Positions 49,504 through 59,200 of a stretch of 64,000 nucleotides of DNA are shown here, piece by piece. The first letter of the stretch is position 1, and every line of letters begins with the position of its first letter. The DNA is from Paludibacter sp. 47-17. Lineage in GTDB: Bacteria > Bacteroidota > Bacteroidia > Bacteroidales > Paludibacteraceae. The DNA lies in NCBI GenBank assembly GCA_001898935.1, contig MKVT01000008.1, positions 186,001 to 250,000 on the forward strand. The letters run 5' to 3'. The notes under the pieces were generated by a model. The model made no database searches, had not been told where the DNA came from, and was given only the letters and a program-made list of their open reading frames with translations. The position numbers and the translations under genes were made by a program.

Positions 49504-50649
49504 ATGAAAAAATGTTTTTTAGTACTTGTTTTGATTGCAGCTATTCCCGCATTGAATAGGGCTCAGGAAGTTGAGAATCATCCGGTGACGATTGGAGTTC
49601 AATCGCTTACCATATCGCCCGAGGCTCGTGGATCGGCTATGGGCGACCTGGGTGCGGCCACTTCTCCCGATGTCAATTCTCAATTCTGGAATCCGGCCAA
49701 GTATGTATTTACCGAAAGCAATGCAGGACTCTCCTTTTCGTTTACTCCCTGGTTACGCCGGTTGGTTGATGACATCAACCTTACCTACCTTACCGGTTAC
49801 TATAAATTCAGCGACCGTAGTGCGATCAGCTCTTCGTTGCGTTATTTCTCGCTGGGTGAAATTAAAATGACCAACTGGCAGGGGCAGGATGAGGCATCGG
49901 CATTCCCCAACGAATATGCATTTGATGCGGCCTATTCGCAGAAACTGTCGGATTATTTTTCGATGGCCACGGCATTACGGTTTATTTATTCCGATTTGAG
50001 CAACGGACGCAACACCACCGGCGGTAGCGAGACCTATGCAGGTGTGGCGGTAGCTGCCGATGTGGCCTTATTCTATCAGCGTCCGCTTCAGCTGGCTACC
50101 GGCGATGCAAGGCTGGGCCTGGGATTGAACATCTCCAATATCGGTTCTAAAATCAGCTACGATGCAGGCGCTTCCAGCAGTTTTATTCCGGCCAATCTTC
50201 GTTTGGGAGGTTCGTTCGATTATCCGATCGACGATTTTCAGCGCATATCGTTCAGTGCCGATGTGAACAAACTGATGGCGCCTACAACCGATTATTCGAA
50301 AACAGCCGAGAATATCGATTATTACAACGATATGACTTCGCTGCAGGGGATTATTTCTTCTTTTAACGATGCGCCCGGCGGCCTGGCCGAGGAATTGCGC
50401 GAAATTTACTGGTCGGTAGGTGCCGAATACCTCTACAACAACCAGTTTGCTGTGCGCGCAGGGTACTACCACGAAGATAAGTACAAGGGAAACCGTAAGT
50501 ATTTTACCGCCGGTGCCGGATTCAAACTGAATGTATTTCAACTCGATGCCGCCTATGTGGTATCGGTATCACAAACCAATCCGCTCGACGGAACATTGCG
50601 TTTTTCGTTGTCGTTCGACTTATTCGGACTCCAAAATCTGATGCGATAA
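49504..50649 (+). CDS. porV: Type IX secretion outer-membrane protein PorV (LptO)
   Basis: A 381-residue FadL-type beta-barrel with a signal peptide (MKKCFLVLVLIAAIPALNRAQ). Family landmarks are PVTIGVQSLTISPEARGSAMGDLGAATSPDVNSQFWNPAKY, FTPWLRRLVDDINLTYL and a C-terminal strand ending FSLSFDLFGLQNL. PorV binds cargo C-terminal domains and shuttles them from the Sov translocon to PorU. A longer in-frame start at 49459 overlaps the promoter and would put charged residues before the signal peptide, so it is not used. IspF follows 5 nt later. Confidence 0.95.
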   Translation: MKKCFLVLVLIAAIPALNRAQEVENHPVTIGVQSLTISPEARGSAMGDLGAATSPDVNSQFWNPAKYVFTESNAGLSFSFTPWLRRLVDDINLTYLTGYYKFSDRSAISSSLRYFSLGEIKMTNWQGQDEASAFPNEYAFDAAYSQKLSDYFSMATALRFIYSDLSNGRNTTGGSETYAGVAVAADVALFYQRPLQLATGDARLGLGLNISNIGSKISYDAGASSSFIPANLRLGGSFDYPIDDFQRISFSADVNKLMAPTTDYSKTAENIDYYNDMTSLQGIISSFNDAPGGLAEELREIYWSVGAEYLYNNQFAVRAGYYHEDKYKGNRKYFTAGAGFKLNVFQLDAAYVVSVSQTNPLDGTLRFSLSFDLFGLQNLMR

Positions 50650-50654
50650 CCACT

Positions 50655-51143
50655 ATGGAACTTACTATTCGTACCGGCTTTGGCTACGATGTACATCGAT
50701 ATGCCGAAGGACGTGAATTATGGCTTGGGGGGATCAGGATTGATCACCCCATCGGCTTATCAGGGCATTCGGATGCCGATGTGTTGATTCATGCCTTGTG
50801 CGACGCCCTGCTGGGAGCCGCCAATTTGCGCGATATCGGGTATCATTTTCCCGATACGGCGGGAGAATACAAAGATATCGACAGTAAGCTGTTGCTGGCC
50901 CGCACGATGCAGTTGCTCGACGAAAAAGGCTATAGCTTTGGCAATGCCGATTGCACCATCTGCGCCGAACAGCCCAAAATAAACCCCCATATTCCGGCCA
51001 TGCAGCAGAAACTGGCCGAAGTGATGCAGACCGATCCCGACCGGATCTCCATTAAAGCTACTACTTCAGAAAAGATGGGCTTTGTGGGCCGAATGGAAGG
51101 GATGAGCGCCTATGCTTCGGTGTTAATTTGTAAAAAAGGATAA
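50655..51143 (+). CDS. ispF: 2-C-methyl-D-erythritol 2,4-cyclodiphosphate synthase
   Basis: A 162-residue MEP-pathway enzyme that forms the cyclic diphosphate precursor of isoprenoids. Zinc ligands are D12-V-H14 and His46 in GHSDADVLIHALCDALLGA; later motifs ADCTICAEQPKI and KATTSEKMGFVGRMEG are intact. It starts 5 nt after porV. Confidence 0.97.
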   Translation: MELTIRTGFGYDVHRYAEGRELWLGGIRIDHPIGLSGHSDADVLIHALCDALLGAANLRDIGYHFPDTAGEYKDIDSKLLLARTMQLLDEKGYSFGNADCTICAEQPKINPHIPAMQQKLAEVMQTDPDRISIKATTSEKMGFVGRMEGMSAYASVLICKKG

Positions 51144-51205
51144 TATTGGATATCCCGGCTGCGTGATTTGTACGTTTTGCTACCTCATTAATAAGGATTG
51201 AATAG

Positions 51206-51213
51206 TATATTTG
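51206..51213 (+). promoter_or_regulatory. -7 box TATATTTG upstream of comM
   Basis: TATATTTGC lies 31 nt before the ATG at 51245, in the 101-bp gap after ispF. The -33 position shows no TTTG. Confidence 0.45.
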
Positions 51214-51244
51214 CGGTACTATTTACCTTATATGAATTGTTTAG

Positions 51245-52783
51245 ATGCTAGTAAAATGTTATGGTGCTGCCGTACAAGGTATAGGCGCACGGGTGGTCAC
51301 CATCGAAGTGAATATCAGTCCGGGAATACGCTTTCTGATCGTGGGGCTCCCCGACAATGCGGTAAGGGAAAGTCACGAACGAATTTCATCGTCGCTGGCC
51401 TGTTACGGTAAGAAGATTCCGCGGATGCAGGTGGTGATCAATATGGCGCCTGCCGATATCCGGAAGGAAGGGTCGGCTTACGATTTACCCTTAGCCATCG
51501 GCATTTTAGCAGCATCGGGGCAGGTCAGGGCCGCGTTGTGCGACGATTACCTGATCATGGGCGAGTTGTCGCTGGACGGAGTTTTAAAGCCTATCCGGGG
51601 AGTGCTGCCCATTGCCTTGAAGGCTCGCGAGGAGGGTTTCAGGGGGATGGTTGTGCCGCGTGCCAATGCGCAGGAAGCGGCTGTGGTAGAGGGGCTGGAG
51701 GTGTACGGGATGCTTACGGTGGAGGAGGTGATCCGCTTCTTTAACGGGCATTCGGACCAGGTTCCGGTAACGATTGATAAGGACCGGTTGCTTCGGTCCG
51801 GGGACCGGCTCTACGGAATGGATTTTTCGGAAGTGAAAGGACAGGAAAGTGTGAAACGGGCGCTTGAAATTGCCGCGGCCGGATCGCACAACATTATATT
51901 GATAGGGCCTCCGGGCGCAGGGAAATCGATGCTGGCGCGCAGGATACCTACTATTATGCCGCCGTTGACGGTGCAGGAGGCCATAGAAACGACTAAGATT
52001 CATTCGGTAGCCGGGGTTATTGAATCGAATATGGCGCTGGTGATGCAGCGTCCCTTCCGGAGTCCGCATCATACCATATCCGATATCGCCCTCGTAGGAG
52101 GCGGGAATTCGCCTCAGCCTGGCGAAATATCGCTGGCTCACAATGGTGTGTTGTTTCTCGACGAACTGCCCGAATTTAAGCGTTCGGTGCTGGAGGTGAT
52201 GCGCCAACCGCTTGAAGAACGGAAAATTCAGATAGCGAGGGCAAAGTACAGCCTGGAGTATCCGGCTTCGTTTATGCTGGTAGCCTCGATGAACCCTTGC
52301 CCGTGTGGTTTTTATAACCATCCCGATAAGGAATGTGTGTGTGCTCCGGGAGCGGTGCATAAGTATTTGAACCGGCTTTCGGGGCCTTTACTCGACCGGA
52401 TCGATATTCATATCGAAATAGTTCCGGTACCCTTTGAAAAACTGGCCGAGCAACGCGATGCGGAATCCAGTGAGGCGATACGGCAACGGGTTGTGAAAGC
52501 CAGGGAGATACAGGAACAACGGTTTAGGGCATTCGAAGGGGTGTATTGCAACTCGCAGATGTCGTCGCGTCAGCTCCGGATGTTTGCAACGCCCGATAAG
52601 CAGGGTGCGGAGTTGCTCAAAACGGCCATGCGCCGGCTCAATTTATCGGCCCGGGCCTACGACAGGATATTAAAAGTGGCGTTGACCATAGCCGATTTAG
52701 ACGGATCGTCCCGTATATTGACGCATCATCTGGCCGAAGCCATCAATTACAGAAATCTCGACCGAGAAGGTTGGGCGGGGTGA
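51245..52783 (+). CDS. ComM/YifB family Mg-chelatase-like AAA+ ATPase
   Basis: A 512-residue protein: N-terminal Lon-protease-like domain (EVNISPGIRFLIVGLPDNAVRESHERI), a central AAA+ Mg-chelatase domain with Walker A GPPGAGKSMLARRIP near residue 222 and Walker B NGVLFLDELPEF, the arm NPCPCGFYNHPDKECVCAPG with four cysteines, and a C-terminal domain ending TIADLDGSSRILTHHLAEAINYR. ComM is a hexameric branch-migration helicase used in natural transformation. Other transformation genes are not in this window. Confidence 0.93.
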   Translation: MLVKCYGAAVQGIGARVVTIEVNISPGIRFLIVGLPDNAVRESHERISSSLACYGKKIPRMQVVINMAPADIRKEGSAYDLPLAIGILAASGQVRAALCDDYLIMGELSLDGVLKPIRGVLPIALKAREEGFRGMVVPRANAQEAAVVEGLEVYGMLTVEEVIRFFNGHSDQVPVTIDKDRLLRSGDRLYGMDFSEVKGQESVKRALEIAAAGSHNIILIGPPGAGKSMLARRIPTIMPPLTVQEAIETTKIHSVAGVIESNMALVMQRPFRSPHHTISDIALVGGGNSPQPGEISLAHNGVLFLDELPEFKRSVLEVMRQPLEERKIQIARAKYSLEYPASFMLVASMNPCPCGFYNHPDKECVCAPGAVHKYLNRLSGPLLDRIDIHIEIVPVPFEKLAEQRDAESSEAIRQRVVKAREIQEQRFRAFEGVYCNSQMSSRQLRMFATPDKQGAELLKTAMRRLNLSARAYDRILKVALTIADLDGSSRILTHHLAEAINYRNLDREGWAG

Positions 52784-52818
52784 AAAATCAATGGATAGTT
52801 ATTTATAAAATTGGGTGG

Positions 52819-53946
52819 ATGAAGTATTTTATTATTGCAGGTGAAGCTTCGGGCGATATGCATGGTGCGGGCCTTATTCGTGCGATACGCCAACGGGATG
52901 CTGCGGCAGTTGTCGAATGTTTCGGAGGCGATGCCATGCAGCATGCCGGCGGCCGGCTGGTGCGTCATTACCGGGAGATGGCCTTCATGGGCTTTTTCAA
53001 TGTTATGCTGAACGCCCATAAAGTAATTGCCAATTTCAGGATTGCTAAAAAAGCGCTCAGGAACTTCATGCCCGATGTGGTGATATTAATCGACTATCCC
53101 GGGTTTAATATGAAAATGTCGACTTATGTGGTCGGGCAACTGGGGATTCCGGTTTATTATTATATCGCTCCAAAGATTTGGGCCTGGAAAACCTATCGGG
53201 TCAGGCAACTGAAGCGGGAGATGAGCGGCATCCTCACCATATTTCCTTTCGAAACAGCGTTTTATGCCCGCTATGGGGTTACTGTTCAGTATGTAGGGAA
53301 TCCTACGGTAGATACAATTGCTTCGTATATCGACAGCGATCCGATGACCGGGAGTGAATTCAGACAGTTCGCGGCCTTGGGCGAAGCTGATTATATCGCG
53401 TTATTGCCGGGCAGTCGCCGGCAGGAAATCGCGTCGTGTTTGCCCGAAATGATTAGAGCTGCCGAAAAGCTGAACCTGCCTTTCCTGATTGCCGGAGCTC
53501 CGGGAATCGATGCCTCTTTTTATGAAGCGTGCGGAGCCGATGCTTCGCGGGTCATTGCCGGGCATACCTACCGGATGATCCGTTATGCAGCCGTAGCTGT
53601 GGTCAATTCGGGTACTGCTACCCTCGAAACGGCTCTGCTCAACACCCCGCAGGTAGTGGTATACCACGTCAAAGGAGGACGGCTGACGTACTGGTTGAAA
53701 AACAGAATACTTAAAATTCCGTATATCTCCCTGGTGAATATTTTATTGCAAAAAGAAGTGGTGACCGAATTGGTGGCCCATCTGATGACGGCCGGGAAGA
53801 TCGAATCGGAAGTCGACCGTATTCTTCGCGATAAGGAGGTGAAAGAGAAGATGCTTTCGTCGTACAGCGAGTTGAAAAGGCAATTGGGCGCTCCGGGCAC
53901 AGCCGGGAGAGCGGCCGACTACCTGCTGAATAAGCTGAAAAAGTAA
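52819..53946 (+). CDS. lpxB: Lipid-A-disaccharide synthase
   Basis: A 375-residue GT19 enzyme that joins UDP-2,3-diacylglucosamine to lipid X. It starts MKYFIIAGEASGDMHGAGL, followed by CFGGDAMQHAGGRLVRHYREMAFMGF, DYPGFNMKMS, YYIAPKIWAWK, TIFPFE and the C-terminal NSGTATLETALLNTPQVVVYHV. ATG 52819 is chosen because it yields the canonical N terminus; longer in-frame starts overlap comM. It is followed 5 nt later by a PagL-like outer-membrane protein gene, which suggests that lipid A is made and trimmed from linked genes. Confidence 0.97.
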   Translation: MKYFIIAGEASGDMHGAGLIRAIRQRDAAAVVECFGGDAMQHAGGRLVRHYREMAFMGFFNVMLNAHKVIANFRIAKKALRNFMPDVVILIDYPGFNMKMSTYVVGQLGIPVYYYIAPKIWAWKTYRVRQLKREMSGILTIFPFETAFYARYGVTVQYVGNPTVDTIASYIDSDPMTGSEFRQFAALGEADYIALLPGSRRQEIASCLPEMIRAAEKLNLPFLIAGAPGIDASFYEACGADASRVIAGHTYRMIRYAAVAVVNSGTATLETALLNTPQVVVYHVKGGRLTYWLKNRILKIPYISLVNILLQKEVVTELVAHLMTAGKIESEVDRILRDKEVKEKMLSSYSELKRQLGAPGTAGRAADYLLNKLKK

Positions 53947-53951
53947 CGGTC

Positions 53952-55181
53952 ATGCGCAGTCTTGTACTCATTCTGGCGATACTGATTGCCGTACACGCGA
54001 AAGCAGCTGACCGGGAACAGATGCCGGCCTGGATGAAAAAAATGTCGTTCGAGGCCGGTCCTGCCTATATTCAATACCCCTTTTCGCCGGCTCAGCTCAA
54101 TCCGGGCTTCATTGCCCGGGAAATCGTGGTGCCGAATATCGCATTTAAAATGGGGCTGGCTTACCAGGTCAATGCATATTTATCGGCTAAAATGTCGTAC
54201 CTGATGCCTTCGGCCTGGGTTAGCTATACGGTCGAAGCCGGTGAAACGGCATCAGCCACCGATCGGGCAGTTTCGCAAAACGGTACGCTGACCCGCCCCG
54301 TATGGATGAACTATGCCGGATTTACCCTGAACGGCCATCTCCGGCTTAGCAATAAAATGGAAGCTGTGGCCGAAGCCGGTGCCGCCCTGGTTACCCGCAA
54401 GGGGTTTGCCACCGAATCGAACCTACAGGTTATCGATCATGCAACCTACTTTGCGCCTTTGGTGGGCGCCGGTATTCATTACAGGCTCCACGATTCGTGG
54501 TCGGTTGTAGCTTCGGGCGGCTGGATTCCCGCTTCGGTCGGGCATAATCAGCCGCGTACCACCTACGCTTCGCTGGGCATTCGCTTTAAACCACCCGTCG
54601 CACCAACTGCTCCGGGGCAAAAACCGGCCGCGATGATTCATCCGCGCCAATGGCTGCAGGTTGGTTATACATCCAATGGTTTGGGATATGGCGTCAACAG
54701 TTTTATATCCGGCATGGGAATATTCTGGGGCGGCAGGCTCGAAGTGGAAGAGGGTGTTCAGCTGCAATATCAACGCAACATTTATCATACTCCCCGGTGG
54801 TTTGCCATCGACTGGGGAATACATGCAGCCCGCTGGCAGCCGGTGCCGCTCATGGCCGGCGGACAGGAAATACAAGAAACCTTTTACACCTTTTCGGTTT
54901 ATCCGGTGTTTCGTCTCAATTTTCTGCAAACGGCGCAAGCCGACTTGTATTTTTTCTACACTGTGGCCGGTCCCAGCTTTATCTCCCGATCTACCCTTCA
55001 CAACATCGATCTGGGCCGGCAATTCATATTCACCGACACCATGGGTTTCGGCGCATTTGCAGGGAAGAACCGCCGGTTGGCGCTCGAGCTGCGCATAGGA
55101 CACTACTCGAATGGCAATATGTTTCCGTCCAATCCGGGGGTGAAAGTTCCGCTGACCTTGCTGGTGGGAACCACGTTCTGA
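53952..55181 (+). CDS. Outer-membrane protein with C-terminal PagL-like (lipid A 3-O-deacylase) domain
   Basis: A 409-residue protein with a signal peptide (MRSLVLILAI to AKAAD). Residues ~25-215 read as a set of outer-membrane beta strands of their own (GPAYIQYPF, YQVNAYLSAKMSYL, YASLGIRFKPP). After a Pro/Ala linker (PPVAPTAPGQKPA, ~217) a second barrel-like half begins with WLQVGYTSNGLGYGVNSFI and ends in RIGHYSNGNMFPSNPGV followed by LTLLVGTTF. The H-x-S-N motif and the N-P-G that follows match PagL, which removes the 3-O acyl chain of lipid A with a His-Ser-Glu triad. The residue at the expected Glu spacing appears to be Lys, so activity needs testing. It follows lpxB by 5 nt. Confidence 0.72.
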   Translation: MRSLVLILAILIAVHAKAADREQMPAWMKKMSFEAGPAYIQYPFSPAQLNPGFIAREIVVPNIAFKMGLAYQVNAYLSAKMSYLMPSAWVSYTVEAGETASATDRAVSQNGTLTRPVWMNYAGFTLNGHLRLSNKMEAVAEAGAALVTRKGFATESNLQVIDHATYFAPLVGAGIHYRLHDSWSVVASGGWIPASVGHNQPRTTYASLGIRFKPPVAPTAPGQKPAAMIHPRQWLQVGYTSNGLGYGVNSFISGMGIFWGGRLEVEEGVQLQYQRNIYHTPRWFAIDWGIHAARWQPVPLMAGGQEIQETFYTFSVYPVFRLNFLQTAQADLYFFYTVAGPSFISRSTLHNIDLGRQFIFTDTMGFGAFAGKNRRLALELRIGHYSNGNMFPSNPGVKVPLTLLVGTTF

Positions 55182-55201
55182 TCCGCAATGGAAAACAGAC
55201 G

Positions 55202-56098
55202 TCAGAATATCCCGGCCAGGGCAATGCTGTTGAACTTCGAAGCGGCCGTATCGCTGCGCGATGTCATCACAACCGGTTTGTCGGTACCAAACAAAATGCC
55301 ACCCATTTCGGCTCCTGCAAAAGTAATCACCGTTTTATAAAACACATTGGCAGCCTCAAATCCGGGGAAAATAACCACATCGGCATCACCCTGAATGGGG
55401 GTGTTTACCTGTTTAATGGAACCCAGTTCCGGATTCAGTGCCAGAAATATATCCAATGGTCCGTCCACGATGGCATCACCAAAAACACCCTTGCGCGCTT
55501 CCTGGATAATATGCAGATAATCGTCCATGAAATTCAATTTCGGATTAGGTTTCTCCGTTCCATGCAACAAGGCAATTTTCGGCCGGGCAATCCCGAAATT
55601 TCCGGTCATACGAACGGCGTATTCGATCATGGCGGTACGTTGTCGTAAATTGGGAGCCGGGATCACCGCCGGATCGCTCATAAACAGCAATTTAGGATAG
55701 GAGGGGATTTCCATGGCGGCAATAAATGTCACCACATTGCCATAAGGCACCAATCCGTGTTCTTTGCTGAGAATGGCTTTCAGCAACACATCCGTGTTCA
55801 CCAGGCCCTTCATGAGAATGTCGCCATCGCCTGCTTTGACCATGGCGACGGCACGTTCGGAAGCTGCTTTAAGATCCTTACATTCAATAAATTCAAGCAT
55901 GGGATGTGCTTCGATGAAGGCCATGTCGTAATGCTTGCTGTCGCCCAGCATCGTTGCATGTACCAGACCGGCGTCGACCGCACGGAGGACGGCTTCGAAA
56001 GTCTGCACGTCGGAAGGGTTAACAACGACCAGATGTTTACGTTCGTTCGTATTCTGCAAGTGCTTTGTCAGCTCTGAAAATGATGTGATTGGATGCAT
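55202..56098 (-). CDS. ptb: Phosphate butyryltransferase (phosphate acetyl/butyryltransferase family)
   Basis: From ATG complementary to 56096-56098 the product has 298 residues, the size of Ptb and much shorter than Pta. It has the family core: VNPSDVQTFEAVLRAVDAGLVHATMLGD, the MKGLVNTDVLLKAIL motif, SDPAVIPAPNLRQR, and near the end QGDADVVIFPGFEAANVFYKT. It exchanges CoA and phosphate on butyryl-CoA or branched acyl-CoA; with butyrate kinase (11751) it gives ATP. An in-frame upstream start would pass through the promoter and is not used. Convergent with the PagL-like gene with a 20-nt gap. Confidence 0.88.
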   Translation of the reverse strand: MHPITSFSELTKHLQNTNERKHLVVVNPSDVQTFEAVLRAVDAGLVHATMLGDSKHYDMAFIEAHPMLEFIECKDLKAASERAVAMVKAGDGDILMKGLVNTDVLLKAILSKEHGLVPYGNVVTFIAAMEIPSYPKLLFMSDPAVIPAPNLRQRTAMIEYAVRMTGNFGIARPKIALLHGTEKPNPKLNFMDDYLHIIQEARKGVFGDAIVDGPLDIFLALNPELGSIKQVNTPIQGDADVVIFPGFEAANVFYKTVITFAGAEMGGILFGTDKPVVMTSRSDTAASKFNSIALAGIF

Positions 56099-56107
56099 AG
56101 CGGCTCG

Positions 56108-56129
56108 TTTGTGAAATTTTACAAATATA
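56108..56129 (-). promoter_or_regulatory. ptb promoter -7 box with overlapping near-palindrome
   Basis: On the minus strand TATATTTG (56122-56129) is a -7 box 23 nt upstream of the ptb start. TTTGTGAAATTTTACAAA (56108-56125) is an 18-bp inverted repeat with one mismatch covering the -7 edge and transcription start. Its half-sites resemble Rex or Crp-type sites but the spacer is 2 bp shorter than either standard form. Confidence 0.4.
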
Positions 56130-56163
56130 GCATTTTTTATCCTGACAGAATGAATTTTCTTTG

Positions 56164-56171
56164 TATCTTTG
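56164..56171 (+). promoter_or_regulatory. -7 box TATCTTTG upstream of the DUF2723 gene
   Basis: TATCTTTGAGC matches TAnnTTTG and lies 80 nt before ATG 56252, divergent from the ptb promoter. No TTTG is seen at -33. Confidence 0.5.
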
Positions 56172-56251
56172 AGCAATTTTTTTGAGTAATCATTCAGTTG
56201 CAGTGCGGAATTCGGCTTCTTGCAACCACGGTTTTTTATTAATTGAATAAA

Positions 56252-59200
56252 ATGAACAAATTCCGATTATTAAACAATCTCTTTGGCTGGATTGCGTTTG
56301 CAATAGCCGCAGCTACCTATCTGACCACCATGGAGCCAACAGCCAGTTTCTGGGACTGTGGTGAGTTTATCGCATCAGCTTACAAACTCGACGTAGGACA
56401 CCCGCCCGGAGCTCCTTTCTTTATGCTCACCGGACGGTTTTTCTCCCTTTTCGCATCCGATCCCACGCAGGTAGCGCTCATGGTGAATGCTCTTTCGGCA
56501 CTGGCCAGCGCCTTTACCATCTTGTTCCTTTTCTGGACCATCACCCACCTGGCCCGCAAAATCCTGATTCGTAGCGAAGAAGATTTTACCCCGGCCCGTC
56601 TCATCGGAATCATCGGCGCCGGTATGGTCGGTGCGTTGGCTTACACTTTCTCCGATACGTTCTGGTTCTCGGCCGTCGAAGGCGAGGTATACGCCTATTC
56701 GTCGTTGTTCACAGCCGTGGTGTTCTGGGCCATTTTAAAATGGGAGGACGTGGCCGATCAGCCCGGATCCGACCGTTGGCTCATCTTTATCGCCTACCTG
56801 ATGGGGATTTCCATCGGGGTTCACTTGCTCAACCTGCTGGCTATCCCGGCCATCGTGCTGGTGTATTACTTCCGTACTTATTCCAAAGTAACTACCTGGG
56901 GGGGTGTAAGAGCGATGCTGGTTTCGGTGGTGATCCTCGGTACCGTGCTCTATGGGATCATCCCGGGATTTGTAGAAGTGGCCAGCCGTTTCGAACTGTT
57001 GTTTGTAAATACCTTCGGTATGAGCTTCAATACCGGGTTGCTGGTGTATATTGCACTTACCATAGCAATACTGGCCTGGGCTATTGTGGAATCCACCACC
57101 CGTAAAAGCTACCTCCGCATTATAATCTCGTTCGTGGCAGCCCTGGCGATCACAGGTATTCCGTTCTTCGGCAGTCATTTCCTGCTGGGAATCGTACTGC
57201 TGGGCGGGCTCGCTTATCTGCTGGTCAAATTCAAATCGAAAGTGGACGTGCGCTGGCTGAATACGGCCGTGTTGATGATTACCGTTATCCTGATCGGTTA
57301 TTCGTCCTACACGGTTATCGTGATCCGTTCGGCGGCCAATCCTCCCATGGATCAGAATTCTCCCGATAATGTGTTTGCGCTTAAATATTACCTCAACCGC
57401 GAGCAATATGGCGACCGTCCGTTGTTTTACGGACAGGCCTACAACGCGCCGGTGAAACTGCGCATCGAAGGTAATACCTGTATCCCGATTTATGAAACCG
57501 GCGATCCGCAATATTCTCCGATGCCTAAAACGTCGCCCGACCAGAAGGATAGTTATATTGTGACGGGGCATAAAATGGATTATGTGATGGACGACCGTTT
57601 TATGATGTTGTTCCCCCGTATGTACAGCTCGCAGGCCCACCACGTAAATGCTTATAAGATCTGGGGCGATGTGAAGGGCAAACGGGTTCGTTTCGATTAT
57701 TGCGGTCAGCAACGCACCGAATATGTTCCTACTTTCACCGAAAACCTGCGTTTCTTTTTCAATTATCAGTTGAATTTCATGTATTTCCGTTATTTCATGT
57801 GGAACTTCAGCGGAAGACAGAACGATATTCAGGGACATGGCGAGGTGGAACATGGTAACTGGATTACCGGAATCGATTTCATCGACAAAAAACTGGTGGG
57901 CGACCAAACCAATCTGCCCCAGGAACTAAAGGACAATAAAGGAAGGAATAAATATTACATGTTACCGCTCCTGCTTGGGATTATCGGTATCTTATTCCTC
58001 GTTTACAATGGCAAGGAAGGCAAACATACTTTCTGGATTACCATGCTGCTGTTCTTCCTTACCGGTATTGCCATCGTTATGTACCTGAATCAGACTCCTT
58101 ACCAGCCCCGAGAGCGCGATTATGCCTATGCGGGTTCGTTCTACGCCTTCAGTATCTGGATCGGGCTGGGAGTATTGGGAATCATTCAGTTGGTGAAGAA
58201 ATACCTCCCCGAGACGGTGGTGGCTGCCCTGGCGAGTGTGCTTTCGTTGGGCGTACCGGCGCTGATGGCGGCCGAAAACTGGGACGACCACGATCGCAGC
58301 AACCGTTACGCCGCCCGCGATTTTGGATATAATTACCTCGTTTCGACCGATAAAGATGCCATCATATTCTCGAATGGCGACAACGATACTTTCCCGCTGT
58401 GGTACAATCAGGAGGTGGAAGGTGTACGTACCGACGTGCGCGTATGTAACCTGAGCTACCTGCAAACCGATTGGTACATCGATCAGATGCGTCGTCAGGC
58501 GTACGAGTCGGCGCCGCTTCCCATCTCGTGGACGCCGCAGCAATACATCGTGGGTACCAACGAGGTGGTTTCGGTGCGTGAAATCGACAGCCGGCCGCTC
58601 GATGTAAGCACTGCGTTCCGTATACTTCACGATCCTGAAATAAAGGTCGACGGCGAGGGCGTGATTCCTACCAGACAGCTGTATATTCCGGTCAATAAAG
58701 AAGAGGTGCTGAAGTCGGGTCTGGTCGATTCGTCGCGCATCGATTCGATTGCCCCTCAAATGGAGATCACGCTCAACAAAACAAGGATGACCAAAAGTGA
58801 ACTGATGATTATCGATATGCTGAATACGAACCAGTGGAAGCGTCCGATGTATTTCGCGGTTTCGGTAGGCGACGATTACTACCTGGGTATGAACGACTAT
58901 TTCGAACTTACGGGTATGGCTTACCAGATCAAACCGGTGAGGAACCAAGGCAAGGGAGCTTCGGTGAATGTTGAAAAGATGTACGACAATATGATGAATA
59001 AGTTTAAATGGGGTAATGTTGCGGATCCGAAGGTGTATCTCGACGAAAATACCTCGCGCATGTGTCGTACGCACCGTATGATGTTCGCCCAGCTGGCCGG
59101 TGCGTTGGTCAACCAAAAGGATACGGTGCGGGCTGCCAAGGTGCTTGATTTCTCGTTCGAGGTGTTGCCGCCTTCGCAGGTGCGTCACGATATTACTTCG

